A stretch of DNA of 14,475 nt from Pseudomonadota bacterium (GCA_005788935.1 SYAK01000209.1:1-14475); one strand, 5' to 3'. Positions 6,802 through 14,475 are shown, numbered from the stretch's first letter. Translations and numbers: made by a program. The notes: generated from the sequence alone by a model not told the origin.

Positions 6802-9800
6802 ACACGCACATGCATGATCTCATGTCTATTTCTGGCTCGGCGTCGCGGTCGGGGTCTCCCGGGATCCACCACGCCGCGCGCCGTGGCCTCGTTGGCGCCG
6901 TCCTGTGCGCGTCGCTCGCGGGGCCGGCCTGCGGCGACAGCGGCGACGTGGCCCAGCCAGACGCCGAGGTCACCGACAGGGCCGACGTGACCGACACCGA
7001 CGCGGGCGCGACCGACCCCCGGGTCGACCTCGACACCGGCGGCCACCTGGCGGCGACCGCCCGGCCTCCGCTCGAGCGGCCGGAACTCGGGGCCTGCGTC
7101 CTCGACTTCGACTGCGGCGCTGGCAGTCACTGCTTCACGGGACGGTGCGTCGTCGCGTGCGCGGCCGATGACGGTTGCCCCTCGGGCGAGACCTGCTCGG
7201 ACCGCGGCCGCTGCGAGTCCTCGGACAAGCGCCTCGACGCGGGAGATCCCCCGTCTGGCCTGTCGCTCGCGCTCGCACCCGCCCGCGACGTCCGCGTCGG
7301 ACGGGCCGCGACCGTCGTGCCGCTCGAGGTGACGCTCGGTGGCGACGCGCTGCCAGAGCGCCTGACCTACCGCCTTGAGGACAGCGCGGGCCTGCTCGAC
7401 CCGACCGCCGCGCGGCGGGCCGAGGTCACGGACGGCAAGGCGGTCATCGAGGTCCCGCTGACCGGGCGCGACCTCTACGCCCTCAACCCGCGCGAGGACA
7501 TCGTGCGCGTCAGCTCCGAGGCCGGCTCGTTCGCGGTCGTGGTCCAGCCCGAGCTGACGGCGGACGCCGCCTACGCGGGCGAGGCCGTCGTCGCGACCTT
7601 CGGCAATGGGCCGTTGCCGCTCGGCTTCGAGATCGTGACCGACCCGCCCGAGTCCACCCTTGAGGACGCCACCGCCGCCTGGCTCGTCCTGCCCTCGGGC
7701 GACGGCCACGTCTTCTCGCCGCTCCCATCGGGTGCCGAGGAGGTCTGGCGAGCCCAGCCGCTCGTCTACGATGACCTGCTCGCGAGCTGGATCGCGACCT
7801 TCCGGCACGACTACCCGCTCGGGGACCGCTCGGTGCTCGACGCCGCAATGACCGCGGGGACGCAACGCACCCTGCGCTTCGAGCTGCGCACGGAGGCGCC
7901 TGGCGTCGTCACGGGGCGCTTCAGCGACCGCTGGTCCGGGCGCTACGACGTCCGCAGCGCTGGCGGGATCCGGCAGCCGCAGCCCGTCCTCTTCGAAGGC
8001 ACGCTCGAGGCGCGCCACGTCGGCCCACCGCGCGCACGCACAGCGCTCGTCGTCGACATCTCGGACGCCGCCGCGGTGGCGCCCCGCCCGCTGCCTGCCG
8101 TGAAGGCCTGCACGCCCGCGATGTTCGGGACGCCTTCGGGCGAGCCGACCACGGGCACGGGTAGTGATGGCACGGTTCATGCATGCGGCTCCGCCGGGCT
8201 CGGCGCGATCGCCGACACGGCGCAGTTCCTCGCGGCGTCCACGACGCACGCGCAGCGGGCCGACTGCGCCATCGCCGTGGCCGAGACGGCGCTGCTCGGC
8301 GAGACCACGGCGTCCATGCTGGCGTCGTTCTTCAACGACGACGGAGCCACGGGCAGTGGCGGCAGCTTCGACGCCTTCATGCAGGACTGTGCGGCGGGCG
8401 TCGACGGGCTCTGCCGCCCCACGCCGCAGGTCCTCTGCGCCCGCGAGCTCCTCGCCTATGCCTACGCGGCGCCCGAGGAGGAGGTCGCCGAGTCCGCGCG
8501 CCTCGTCGACGCCTACCAGCGGGTCACCCGCGAGGCCTTCCTCGGTCGTCAGCTCGGGGCGTTCCAGACCGACGCCGAGACCCGCGAACGATGGCTCGCG
8601 TCGAGCGACTTCCCGGCCATCGTGACGGCCGCGCTGCGCGACTTCACCGCGAGCCTGCTCGGCGACTGGCGCGACAACGTCCTCGACGTCCACCTCGACG
8701 TCGTGGCGGGTCAGTATGACGCGGCCGGCCTCGCGATGCTGTCGCGCCAGGTCTCGGATCCGGCCACCGTCGACGCCCGGAGGCAGCTCGTCTTCGAGAT
8801 GAGCCAGAGCTGGCGCGGGGCGATGGAGGCCCTGACGCTCGCGACCCAGCGCTGGAACGCCCTGCTCTCGGACGCCTCCGCCCGCGCCGCGACGAGCCGC
8901 GAGGTCGCGGTTCGCGCGCTCGACCTGTACCTGCTCGCGGGCGTCGCGTCGAACCTCAACACCCGCGCGGGCGCGGGCTTCGCGAACGCCAGCTTCGGCG
9001 CGGGCTTCGGGGCACTCGCCCGCGAGCGCCGCAAGCTCGGCTTGCCGTTCCACCGCCTGATCTACGCCCGCGACGCCGAGGTCGTGGTGTCCCGCTCGCT
9101 CGACCCGCAGTCGAACAACTTCAACCTGCTCGGCGCGCTCGAGACGGAAGCCGACACGGCCGTCCGTGAGGCCGCCGCGTCGGTCGGCGCCATCATCCGC
9201 GAGGGGGCCGCGCGCGAGCTCGGCACGACGCAGATCCGCGACGACCTCAACAACGAGATCGCCGCCCTGCGTGACGAGCTCATCCGCCTGTGCGGCGCCC
9301 CCGCGGGTTGCGCGATCGCGGACGTCGGGGTCGAGCCCGGCTGCGAGATCCGGGTCGAGGCCGGCGCGTGCGACTTCACGCTCGAGCCCGGCGCGGGCGG
9401 TGGCCCCGACGCGGTCCTCGGCCCGAACGTGTCCGACGCCGCGGCGACCGTGGGTGCCATCCAGGAGGCCTTCAATGGCCTGCTCATCGCTCAGAGCGAG
9501 CTCGACGCAGCCAACCAGCACGCCGCACTTGCGGAGGCGCGGGCCTCGGCCTTCGCCGACGCGATCCCGGGGTGGAACGCCGCGCGCCTCGCCTCGACCG
9601 CCGAGGTCGAGGCCATCATCGACGACCGCAGTGACGCATGGACCGAGGCCCTGCAGGCCCTCGGCGCCAACATCGCCGAGCGCAACGCCGAGCGCGCCAC
9701 CCTCGCCGCCGACGCCGCCGCCGACGCCGCGTCCTGGAACGCCATCCGCGTGGGCGGCGTCAACACCGACTTCGGGCAGATCCGCGCCGCCTTTGGCCTC

Positions 9801-10298
9801 AATCGCACCGCGAGCGTGCTGACGCTCGGCGCGGACGTGGTCAACCGCTTCCTCAACGCCAGCATCGCTGGCCTCCCGACCGTGGTCGGCAGCGTGACCG
9901 ATCCGAGCTTCGCCGCCCGCGGGGCCCTCGCCATGAAGGGGGCCGTCTTCTCGAGCGTCACCGACGCCCACGCCGAGGCGCTGCGCGTCGGGGCCGAGGA
10001 GCTGCGCGTCCAGCGCGAACAGGCCGCCGCCCTGCGCCAGGCGGAGCTGTCCAACCTGCGCGATCAGGACCTCGCCGATGACCTGACCACACAGAACGAG
10101 CTCGCGGCGCTGCGCGACGCCGCGCAGGTCGACCTGACCGCCGAGCAGATCGCGGAATTCCAGGTCGACCGCCTCATCGCGCAGCTCCGCGCCCGCGCCG
10201 AGGCCGAGCTCGCCTGCGCGCGTGACCTCGTCGAGCTCCGCGACCGCCGCGACGAGGTCCTCGACGCCCTCGTGGACCTCGCGACCCTCGGGCTGTGA
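6798..10298 (+). CDS. Paralogue 2, readable N-terminal piece up to the in-frame TGA
   Basis: An intact frame of 1,166 codons carrying the lipoprotein signal, Cys knot, beta-rich region and most of the helical region. It includes SFDAFMQDC, VLCARELLAYAYAAP, VVAGQYDAAGLA, FEMSQSWRGA, GAGFANASFG and an Ala/Gly-rich stretch at about 9830-10000 followed by helix. It ends LVDLATLGL at a TGA exactly where copy 1 continues N-L-V-Q-A-Q. As a stand-alone product it would be an exported lipoprotein lacking the last helical pair and the C-terminal beta domain, about 344 residues. Spacing to copy 1 is a four-base overlap. No catalytic motif was recognised; the conserved sequences are structural in character. 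Confidence 0.85.
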   Translation: MNTHMHDLMSISGSASRSGSPGIHHAARRGLVGAVLCASLAGPACGDSGDVAQPDAEVTDRADVTDTDAGATDPRVDLDTGGHLAATARPPLERPELGACVLDFDCGAGSHCFTGRCVVACAADDGCPSGETCSDRGRCESSDKRLDAGDPPSGLSLALAPARDVRVGRAATVVPLEVTLGGDALPERLTYRLEDSAGLLDPTAARRAEVTDGKAVIEVPLTGRDLYALNPREDIVRVSSEAGSFAVVVQPELTADAAYAGEAVVATFGNGPLPLGFEIVTDPPESTLEDATAAWLVLPSGDGHVFSPLPSGAEEVWRAQPLVYDDLLASWIATFRHDYPLGDRSVLDAAMTAGTQRTLRFELRTEAPGVVTGRFSDRWSGRYDVRSAGGIRQPQPVLFEGTLEARHVGPPRARTALVVDISDAAAVAPRPLPAVKACTPAMFGTPSGEPTTGTGSDGTVHACGSAGLGAIADTAQFLAASTTHAQRADCAIAVAETALLGETTASMLASFFNDDGATGSGGSFDAFMQDCAAGVDGLCRPTPQVLCARELLAYAYAAPEEEVAESARLVDAYQRVTREAFLGRQLGAFQTDAETRERWLASSDFPAIVTAALRDFTASLLGDWRDNVLDVHLDVVAGQYDAAGLAMLSRQVSDPATVDARRQLVFEMSQSWRGAMEALTLATQRWNALLSDASARAATSREVAVRALDLYLLAGVASNLNTRAGAGFANASFGAGFGALARERRKLGLPFHRLIYARDAEVVVSRSLDPQSNNFNLLGALETEADTAVREAAASVGAIIREGAARELGTTQIRDDLNNEIAALRDELIRLCGAPAGCAIADVGVEPGCEIRVEAGACDFTLEPGAGGGPDAVLGPNVSDAAATVGAIQEAFNGLLIAQSELDAANQHAALAEARASAFADAIPGWNAARLASTAEVEAIIDDRSDAWTEALQALGANIAERNAERATLAADAAADAASWNAIRVGGVNTDFGQIRAAFGLNRTASVLTLGADVVNRFLNASIAGLPTVVGSVTDPSFAARGALAMKGAVFSSVTDAHAEALRVGAEELRVQREQAAALRQAELSNLRDQDLADDLTTQNELAALRDAAQVDLTAEQIAEFQVDRLIAQLRARAEAELACARDLVELRDRRDEVLDALVDLATLGL
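10296..10298 (+). other. In-frame TGA interrupting paralogue 2
   Basis: The 53 residue positions from LVDLATLGL to the conserved GSPAVV block have the same length in both copies with no gap. The TGA takes the place of the AAC (Asn) codon at 5770-5772 of copy 1. The frame after the stop reads VQQAGLGVAQKQLEYLQVV, clearly helix-like and in register. Nothing suggests selenocysteine: the aligned residue is Asn, not Cys, and no insertion hairpin was recognised. Confidence 0.85.
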
Positions 10299-10352
10299 GT
10301 TCAGCAGGCTGGCCTCGGCGTCGCGCAGAAGCAGCTCGAGTACCTGCAGGTC

Positions 10353-11330
10353 GTGCAGCGGGCCGAGCTGCTGAAGAGCCGCCTCGACGTCCTCGAGGGG
10401 CAGCGCCGGAACGTGAACCAGCTGCTCGGCAGCCCCGCGGTCGTCTTCGCCTGGGCCAACCGCCTCGCGCAGGCCGAGAGCGAGCTCGAGCGGGCCAAGG
10501 TCGCGCTGATGAACTGGCTCGTCGGCATGGAGTACTACGCCGTGCGGCCTTTCATGGACCAGCGCATCCAGATCCTCCTTGCGCGCAACACCTACCAGCT
10601 CGAAGCGATCGCCGCCGAGATGGCCCGCCTGCAGTCCGTCTACGGCGGGGCGCTCAACCAGTCCTCGGCGGTCGTCAGCGTCGCGCGCCTCATCGGCACC
10701 GAGAGCACGGCGCAGAACAGCGAGACCCGCGAGGTCGCGACCCCGCGCGAGCTCTTTCGGGCCAGCCTGCTGCGCGGCGACGTCTCGGTCAACCGGCGGG
10801 TGCGCGTCTCGGCCGAGGTCTCGGGCGTCGACGTCCTCGCGCGCCGCGACCTCCTCGCCACGACCATCACGATCGACATCGACCGCTTCGCCAACCTCGG
10901 GTCGAGCTGCAACGCGCGCATCGCCGCCTTCGACGTCGCCCTCATCGGCGAGGGGCTCGGCGCCGGGCTCCTGCCCACGGTGAGCATCGTCTACGACGGG
11001 ACGAGCCGCGTCCGGTCGTGCCAGCCCGACCTCGCCGCCTACGTCGCGCAGTTCGGCCCAGGCGCCACGGCCTTTGGCGACCTGACGACCTTCCGGAGCC
11101 CCTCGCGCGCGGTCTCGGTGGTCGCGGGCGACGGCGTCTTCCCGACGGACGGCTTCGCGGCGGGCGGGAACCGCACGCTGAGCGGTCTGCCGCTCGCCGG
11201 GTCGTACATGATCGTCATCGACCCGACGCTCGGCGACAACCGCTTCATCGCCTGGGAGAGGCTCGAGGATATCCAGCTGCGGGTCCACTACGCCTACCAG
11301 GACTTCTTCCCGGCCGACGCCTGTCGCTGA
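10353..11330 (+). CDS. Paralogue 2, readable C-terminal piece: last helical pair and beta domain
   Basis: In the same frame as the piece upstream, and open from 10299; the first plausible start is a GTG at 10353, without a convincing Shine-Dalgarno. It encodes 325 residues with the most conserved block of the pair: over 10428-10631 about 56 of 68 residues are identical to copy 1 (5902-6105) in a hand alignment. The rest is a beta domain with NLGSSCNARIAAFDVALIGEGLG and a closing AWERLEDIQLRVHYAYQDFF. Without a signal peptide a separately translated product would stay in the cytoplasm, where its Cys pairs make little sense, so it is better seen as the tail of the 6798 gene. Confidence 0.7.
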   Translation: MQRAELLKSRLDVLEGQRRNVNQLLGSPAVVFAWANRLAQAESELERAKVALMNWLVGMEYYAVRPFMDQRIQILLARNTYQLEAIAAEMARLQSVYGGALNQSSAVVSVARLIGTESTAQNSETREVATPRELFRASLLRGDVSVNRRVRVSAEVSGVDVLARRDLLATTITIDIDRFANLGSSCNARIAAFDVALIGEGLGAGLLPTVSIVYDGTSRVRSCQPDLAAYVAQFGPGATAFGDLTTFRSPSRAVSVVAGDGVFPTDGFAAGGNRTLSGLPLAGSYMIVIDPTLGDNRFIAWERLEDIQLRVHYAYQDFFPADACR

Positions 11331-11362
11331 TCCTGTGCGCCTTGAAATGCGCATCGCACCCT

Positions 11363-11367
11363 GAGGT
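11363..11367 (+). promoter_or_regulatory. Shine-Dalgarno GAGGT before the MopE/beta-helix gene
   Basis: GAGGT lies three bases before the first ATG (11371) and six before the second (11374). The better spacing to 11374 suggests that ATG may be the one used. A third in-frame ATG at 11392 also keeps the signal-peptide core. The 40-base gap after the previous stop shows no terminator hairpin, consistent with one operon. Confidence 0.5.
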
Positions 11368-11370
11368 CTC

Positions 11371-14300
11371 ATGATGTCTGAAGGCAATCCAATGCTGCAC
11401 GTCGCGCCGTTCATCGCGGGTCTCCCAGCGAGCGTCCGCCGCGCGTGGGCCTGCCTCGCCGCAGCGTCGCTGCTCGCGGCAGGTTGCGGTGACGCGGGCC
11501 CACACGTCGAGCCCATGGGGCCGGAGGATGCCCGCCCCGCGGAGGACGCGGACGAGGCCGTGGAGGACCTCGCCGCCCCGGAAGACGCCGCGCTCGACGC
11601 CGCCACCCTCGAGGACGTCCCCGAATCCCCGGACTCAGGCCCCGCCGAGGACGCCAGCCAGCCGCCAGACGTCCCTCCGCCCGTCGACGCGGCTGCGGAC
11701 ACCGTGGCCACGCCCGACGGCGGCCGCCCGCGAGGCACCGTGCGGCTCGCGAACTACATCGGCTGCGATGACGACTCCGAGTGCCCGACCGGGACCGGCA
11801 ACTGCCTGACCTCCATCCCGTTCAACCGCACCTCGGGCGACAGCCCGACGCGCGTCACCATCGCCGAGCTCGCCCCGGAGTGGCCACGGGCTGGCGTCTG
11901 CTCGCGCGTCTGCTCGGACCAGGTCGACGCGTGCGCGGGGCTCCGCCTGCCAGGCGCGCCGTCCGCGAGCTACACCTGCCAGGTGGTCGCCCTCGGCGCG
12001 GCGCCCTATGCCCGCGTCGACGGCGCGCTGCCGGATCCGACGCGCCTCATCCCGGCGCAGCAGACGCTCGGCCAGCCGTTCGCGGCCGTCTGCCTGCCGC
12101 CGTTCCGCGTGACGACCGGCTTCGGGCCGGACTTCTGCGAGCCCTGCGACGCCGACACCGCCTGCGAGGACGGCTCCGCTTGCTGGTTCGACACGCCTTT
12201 CAATGCCTCTGATGCAGATGATACCGCTGGGACCTGCCTCACGCCCTGCGAGCCGGACGGCGCGGCCAGCCCGATCGGGTTCGCCTGCCAAGCCCTCGAT
12301 CCCGAGGCTGGGCGCGTCCAGAGCCCGCCCGAGGGCGGCGGGATGCCCGAGGGCACCTTCTGCGTCCCGCTGGCGCAGACCTGCGGCCCCTGCCGTGACG
12401 CCGACGGTGACGGTTTCGGAGCTGGCGCCTGCGACGGCGACCGCGCGACCCCGCACGACTGCGACGACGCGGTGGCCGACACCTGGTTTGATGCGGACGA
12501 CATGGACCACGCCTTCCCGATGATCTGCGGGGACACCGTCGACGCCAACTGCAACGGGGTCGGCGACGTGTTCGAGCAGGTCGGGACCGAGGCCTTCGGC
12601 GCGCACCACTGCACGGCCTGCGAGGACGCCTGCGCGGGCGACGTCCCGAACGCGGTTCGGGTCTGCATGGGCGGGCTCGAGGCCCCGACCTGCGGCCTGC
12701 GCTGTGCGGCCCCTGAGGCCTTCGTCGACTGCGACGCGGTCCCGGAAAACGGCTGCGAGACCGCGATCGACGACCCGCGCCGCGTCTTCTACGCGGACTG
12801 CGACGGCGACGGGGCCCCCCGCGACGTCCGCGGCTTCGACTGCGCCGCCACGGGCGTCGTGACCATCGTCGTCGACGGCGAGGCCTGCGCGGGTATCTCC
12901 GCCGCGGACCTCGGGGTCGACGGCGCGCCAGGTGCCGCGCCGACCTTCGACTGCGACGACGACGCCGCCCGCAACGCGCCTGACGGTGCCGAGATCTGCG
13001 ACGGGCAGGACAACGACTGCAACGGCGTGCAGGACGACACCCCCCGCCTCACCTCGGGGCTCCTCGACTGCGTCGCCCCGGACGTCTTCGGCGACTGCGC
13101 CGCGCGCGGCACCTGGGCCTGCGACGCGGCGAGCACCGACGGCGACGAGGTGTGCGTCCCGGGCTCGCCCCGCCCGGAGTCCTGCGACGGACGCGACAAC
13201 GACTGCGACGGCGAGGCGGACGACGCCACGAACGACGGGCCGACCGCGTTCGCGGGCGCCACCTGCGACGTCACCGGCGTCACCTTCGCCACCCCGATCG
13301 ACGACGCCGCGAACCCGTGTCGCAAGGGCACCCTGCGCTGCGCCAACGCGGCCTACGTCTGCGACCCCTACGTCGCGCCGACGCCGGTCGCCTGCACCAA
13401 CACCTGCGCCACCGCGTCGGACAGGCGCTGCGACGACGGCGGCTTCGCGAGCGACGGGGCCTCGTGCGCCGTCGGCACGGACTGCGCCGACTGCGCCGGC
13501 CGGCGCACGGTCGACTGGCCAGGCGACGCGGTCGACACGAACTGCGACGGCTTCGACGGCGACCTGAGCGGCGCCATCTTCGTGCGCAAGCTCGGCAGCG
13601 ACGCGAGCACGACCGGCGCCTCCAATGCGGCCGTCCGCACCCTCGAGCGCGCGATTGACGTCATGTCCGCCCGCCGGAACAGCGCGACCCCGGTGACCCA
13701 GCTCATCCTCGCGAGCGACGACACCTGGCTCGTGACCCGCGGGCCGCTCGCCATTCACGCCGCCTCCGGCTTTGGCACGACCCACCGCAACGGCGCGCAG
13801 CTCGGCGTCTTCGGCGGCTACACCTTCACGTCGACCGGCAGCCGCTGGACGCGCGGCGGCGGCAAGTCGACGGTGCGCTTCCCGACGGGCCTGTGCGCCT
13901 GGGACCTCTCTTGCCGTCGCAACGTCCTCGACACCGACTACCTCCCGCTCGTCGACGTCAACGACCCGATGGACGTGCGCCTCGACCAGGTCGCCATCGA
14001 CGTCGCGGCGCAGGCCCGCGTCCTGCGTGACGCCAACTACTTCGACGACCACCTCGTCGGCCTCCACTGCGACGGCGCGACCGCCAGCGTGGCGGGCGTC
14101 ACCCCCGAGTCGAGCAGCTGGTGCGCCAACGTCCGGCTCGCGCGCGCGGAGATCCGGATGGCGAGCGGCGCGGCTGGCACCACGGGCCTCGACGGCACAG
14201 CAGGGATCAACGGCCTCGACGCGCTGCAGCCGCCCTACGCCAACCGCGCGACGGCTGGCACGCTTCCCACACCCGTCAATCTTTACTGCGGCGCGCAGGA

Positions 14301-14475
14301 CCTCGGCGACAATACCGTGCAGGGCTATTTCACCCAGGGAGGAAAAGGTGGCACCCATCACGTGCCCCCGGCCTCATCCAACTGCAACAGCGTCACGGTC
14401 GGCTACCTCGCGGGCGACGGCGCCAACACCCCCGATCTCGCCCACACCTGGCGCACCGACCTGCTCCTCGCCGAC
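11371..14475 (+). CDS. Cys-rich lipoprotein with MopE-type metal-binding motifs and probable beta-helix (cut by right edge)
   Basis: Open for 1,035 codons and running off the window. The N-terminus has RRAWACLAAASLLAAGC, a clear lipoprotein signal with lipobox LAAGC (Cys 39), then an Asp/Ala/Pro/Glu linker to about residue 120. A Cys-rich section follows (GCDDDSEC onward), including CEPCDADTACEDGSACW. From about residue 340 to 730 come Asp/Cys repeats: two clear copies of the ICDGxDNDCxG type (bases 12949-13038 and 13177-13224) and several degenerate ones. This is the motif of the putative copper-binding MopE family, common in myxobacterial surface proteins. From about residue 733 the text changes to IFVRKLGSDASTTGASNAAVRTLERAI, the usual opening of secreted right-handed beta-helix domains, with a Gly-rich run at 14167-14220. 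Probably a surface-anchored, calcium- or copper-binding protein. No catalytic residues were seen, and a role with the upstream paralogues is inferred only from position. Confidence 0.93.
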   Translation, partial: MMSEGNPMLHVAPFIAGLPASVRRAWACLAAASLLAAGCGDAGPHVEPMGPEDARPAEDADEAVEDLAAPEDAALDAATLEDVPESPDSGPAEDASQPPDVPPPVDAAADTVATPDGGRPRGTVRLANYIGCDDDSECPTGTGNCLTSIPFNRTSGDSPTRVTIAELAPEWPRAGVCSRVCSDQVDACAGLRLPGAPSASYTCQVVALGAAPYARVDGALPDPTRLIPAQQTLGQPFAAVCLPPFRVTTGFGPDFCEPCDADTACEDGSACWFDTPFNASDADDTAGTCLTPCEPDGAASPIGFACQALDPEAGRVQSPPEGGGMPEGTFCVPLAQTCGPCRDADGDGFGAGACDGDRATPHDCDDAVADTWFDADDMDHAFPMICGDTVDANCNGVGDVFEQVGTEAFGAHHCTACEDACAGDVPNAVRVCMGGLEAPTCGLRCAAPEAFVDCDAVPENGCETAIDDPRRVFYADCDGDGAPRDVRGFDCAATGVVTIVVDGEACAGISAADLGVDGAPGAAPTFDCDDDAARNAPDGAEICDGQDNDCNGVQDDTPRLTSGLLDCVAPDVFGDCAARGTWACDAASTDGDEVCVPGSPRPESCDGRDNDCDGEADDATNDGPTAFAGATCDVTGVTFATPIDDAANPCRKGTLRCANAAYVCDPYVAPTPVACTNTCATASDRRCDDGGFASDGASCAVGTDCADCAGRRTVDWPGDAVDTNCDGFDGDLSGAIFVRKLGSDASTTGASNAAVRTLERAIDVMSARRNSATPVTQLILASDDTWLVTRGPLAIHAASGFGTTHRNGAQLGVFGGYTFTSTGSRWTRGGGKSTVRFPTGLCAWDLSCRRNVLDTDYLPLVDVNDPMDVRLDQVAIDVAAQARVLRDANYFDDHLVGLHCDGATASVAGVTPESSSWCANVRLARAEIRMASGAAGTTGLDGTAGINGLDALQPPYANRATAGTLPTPVNLYCGAQDLGDNTVQGYFTQGGKGGTHHVPPASSNCNSVTVGYLAGDGANTPDLAHTWRTDLLLAD
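12397..12570 (+). repeat. Degenerate MopE-like repeat in the third lipoprotein gene
   Basis: DADGDGFGAGACDGD starts the unit and is followed by HDCDDA, then DTVDANCNGVGD in place of the usual CDGxDNDC core. Spacing and order (D-x-D-G-D-G-F, D-C-D-D, N-C-N-G) fit the MopE motif with an altered centre. This suggests an older repeat that has diverged. Confidence 0.6.
12949..13038 (+). repeat. MopE-type metal-binding motif, clear copy 1
   Basis: Reads DCDDDAARNAPDGAEICDG followed by QDNDCNGVQDD: the full family pattern of D-C-D-D, a Pro-Asp-Gly turn, then E-I-C-D-G-x-D-N-D-C-x-G-x-x-D-D. The paired Cys and dense Asp fit metal binding. Confidence 0.85.
13177..13224 (+). repeat. MopE-type metal-binding motif, clear copy 2
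   Basis: Reads ESCDGRDNDCDGEADD, matching the C-D-G-x-D-N-D-C-D-G core but lacking the D-C-D-D half seen in the previous copy. A further degenerate unit, DAVDTNCDGFDGD, ends at about 13563, just before the beta-helix part begins. Confidence 0.8.
14167..14220 (+). repeat. Six collagen-like Gly-X-X triplets
   Basis: Eighteen residues in strict triplet phase: GAA, GTT, GLD, GTA, GIN, GLD. It is too short for a stable triple helix alone and more likely a loop or turn run within the beta-helix. A second Gly-rich patch (TQGGKGGT) follows at about 14334-14357. Confidence 0.6.

Larger units (their letters stand above)
6798..11330 (+). pseudogene. Tandem paralogue 2: large lipoprotein with TcA-like C-terminal helices, broken by an in-frame TGA
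   Basis: One continuous frame of 1,510 residues from 6798 to the TGA at 11328-11330, interrupted only by a TGA at 10296-10298. In order: a long N-terminal tail with ARRGLVGAVLCASLAGPAC (lipobox Cys about residue 45); an Asp/Thr-rich linker; an eight-Cys knot (about 98-139, C-V-L-D-F-D-C to SDRGRC); a beta-rich region to about 430; helical stretches from about 440; a C-terminal beta domain (about 10850-11330) ending FFPADACR. The Cys residues of the helical part (LCGAPAGC and EAGAC) and of the beta domain (GSSCNAR and VRSCQPD) match copy 1. Sense is kept in the same frame on both sides of the stop, so a single substitution or base-call error is enough to explain it. Function not established. 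Confidence 0.75.

Noticed and set aside
10296..10298. Selenocysteine codon
   Set aside because: The paralogue has Asn at this place, there is no redox motif around it and no recognised insertion hairpin follows.
6768..11738. Very long antisense open frame (about 1,650 codons) opposite paralogue 2
   Set aside because: In GC-rich DNA the strand opposite a real gene is often free of stops. Its sequence is Arg/Gly/Val/Glu-rich without domains, and the plus-strand frame has a signal peptide, conserved Cys and a paralogue.
11635..14361. Antisense open frame (about 900 codons) opposite the MopE/beta-helix gene
   Set aside because: Repetitive Val/Ala/Arg/Gly text is the mirror of Asp/Ala/Cys codons on the sense strand, where MopE motifs are unmistakable.

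Overview
The window is very GC-rich, with G or C at most third codon positions. It carries one essential housekeeping gene next to a block of accessory, exported genes. The Asp/Ala/Pro-rich lipoprotein linkers, short disulfide-rich knots and MopE-type metal-binding motifs suggest a delta-proteobacterial lineage such as Myxococcota. That is an inference from style; there is no rRNA or other marker in the window.

Layout. Bases 1-1858 (minus strand) encode the N-terminal 619 residues of an FtsK/SpoIIIE DNA translocase: four membrane segments, a low-complexity acidic/Pro linker and the start of the motor up to Walker A. The gene is cut by the left edge. Bases 1859-2278 are a divergent intergenic region with a perfect 10-bp tandem repeat and a 12-bp palindrome. 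From 2279 to the right edge there are three co-directional genes on the plus strand, each with a lipoprotein-type signal, probably one operon: two tandem paralogues of about 1,500 codons (2279-6801 and 6798-11330, overlapping by 4 bases), then, after 40 bases, a Cys-rich protein with MopE-like motifs and a probable beta-helix (11371 to beyond 14475).

The two paralogues share one architecture: lipobox, Asp-rich linker, small Cys-rich knot, beta-rich region, long helical/coiled-coil region, C-terminal beta domain. As given, neither can be read from start to end. Copy 1 has two apparent single-base insertions, at a G run (2320-2324) and a C run (3562-3567). Copy 2 has an in-frame TGA (10296-10298). 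With these corrected, the copies are 1,506 and 1,510 residues and align closely. These are either sequence errors or real disruptions, and raw reads would decide.

The main biological lead is that the C-terminal third of both copies resembles, by eye, the pore-forming helices plus C-terminal TcB-binding beta domain of Tc-toxin A subunits: a long helical hairpin, a Gly/Ala-rich linker, a second helical pair and a W-x-R-L-E-D-I ending. Here that fold would sit on a lipid-anchored, disulfide-rich surface protein instead of a soluble toxin. The third gene could be a surface partner, but nothing in the sequence proves this.
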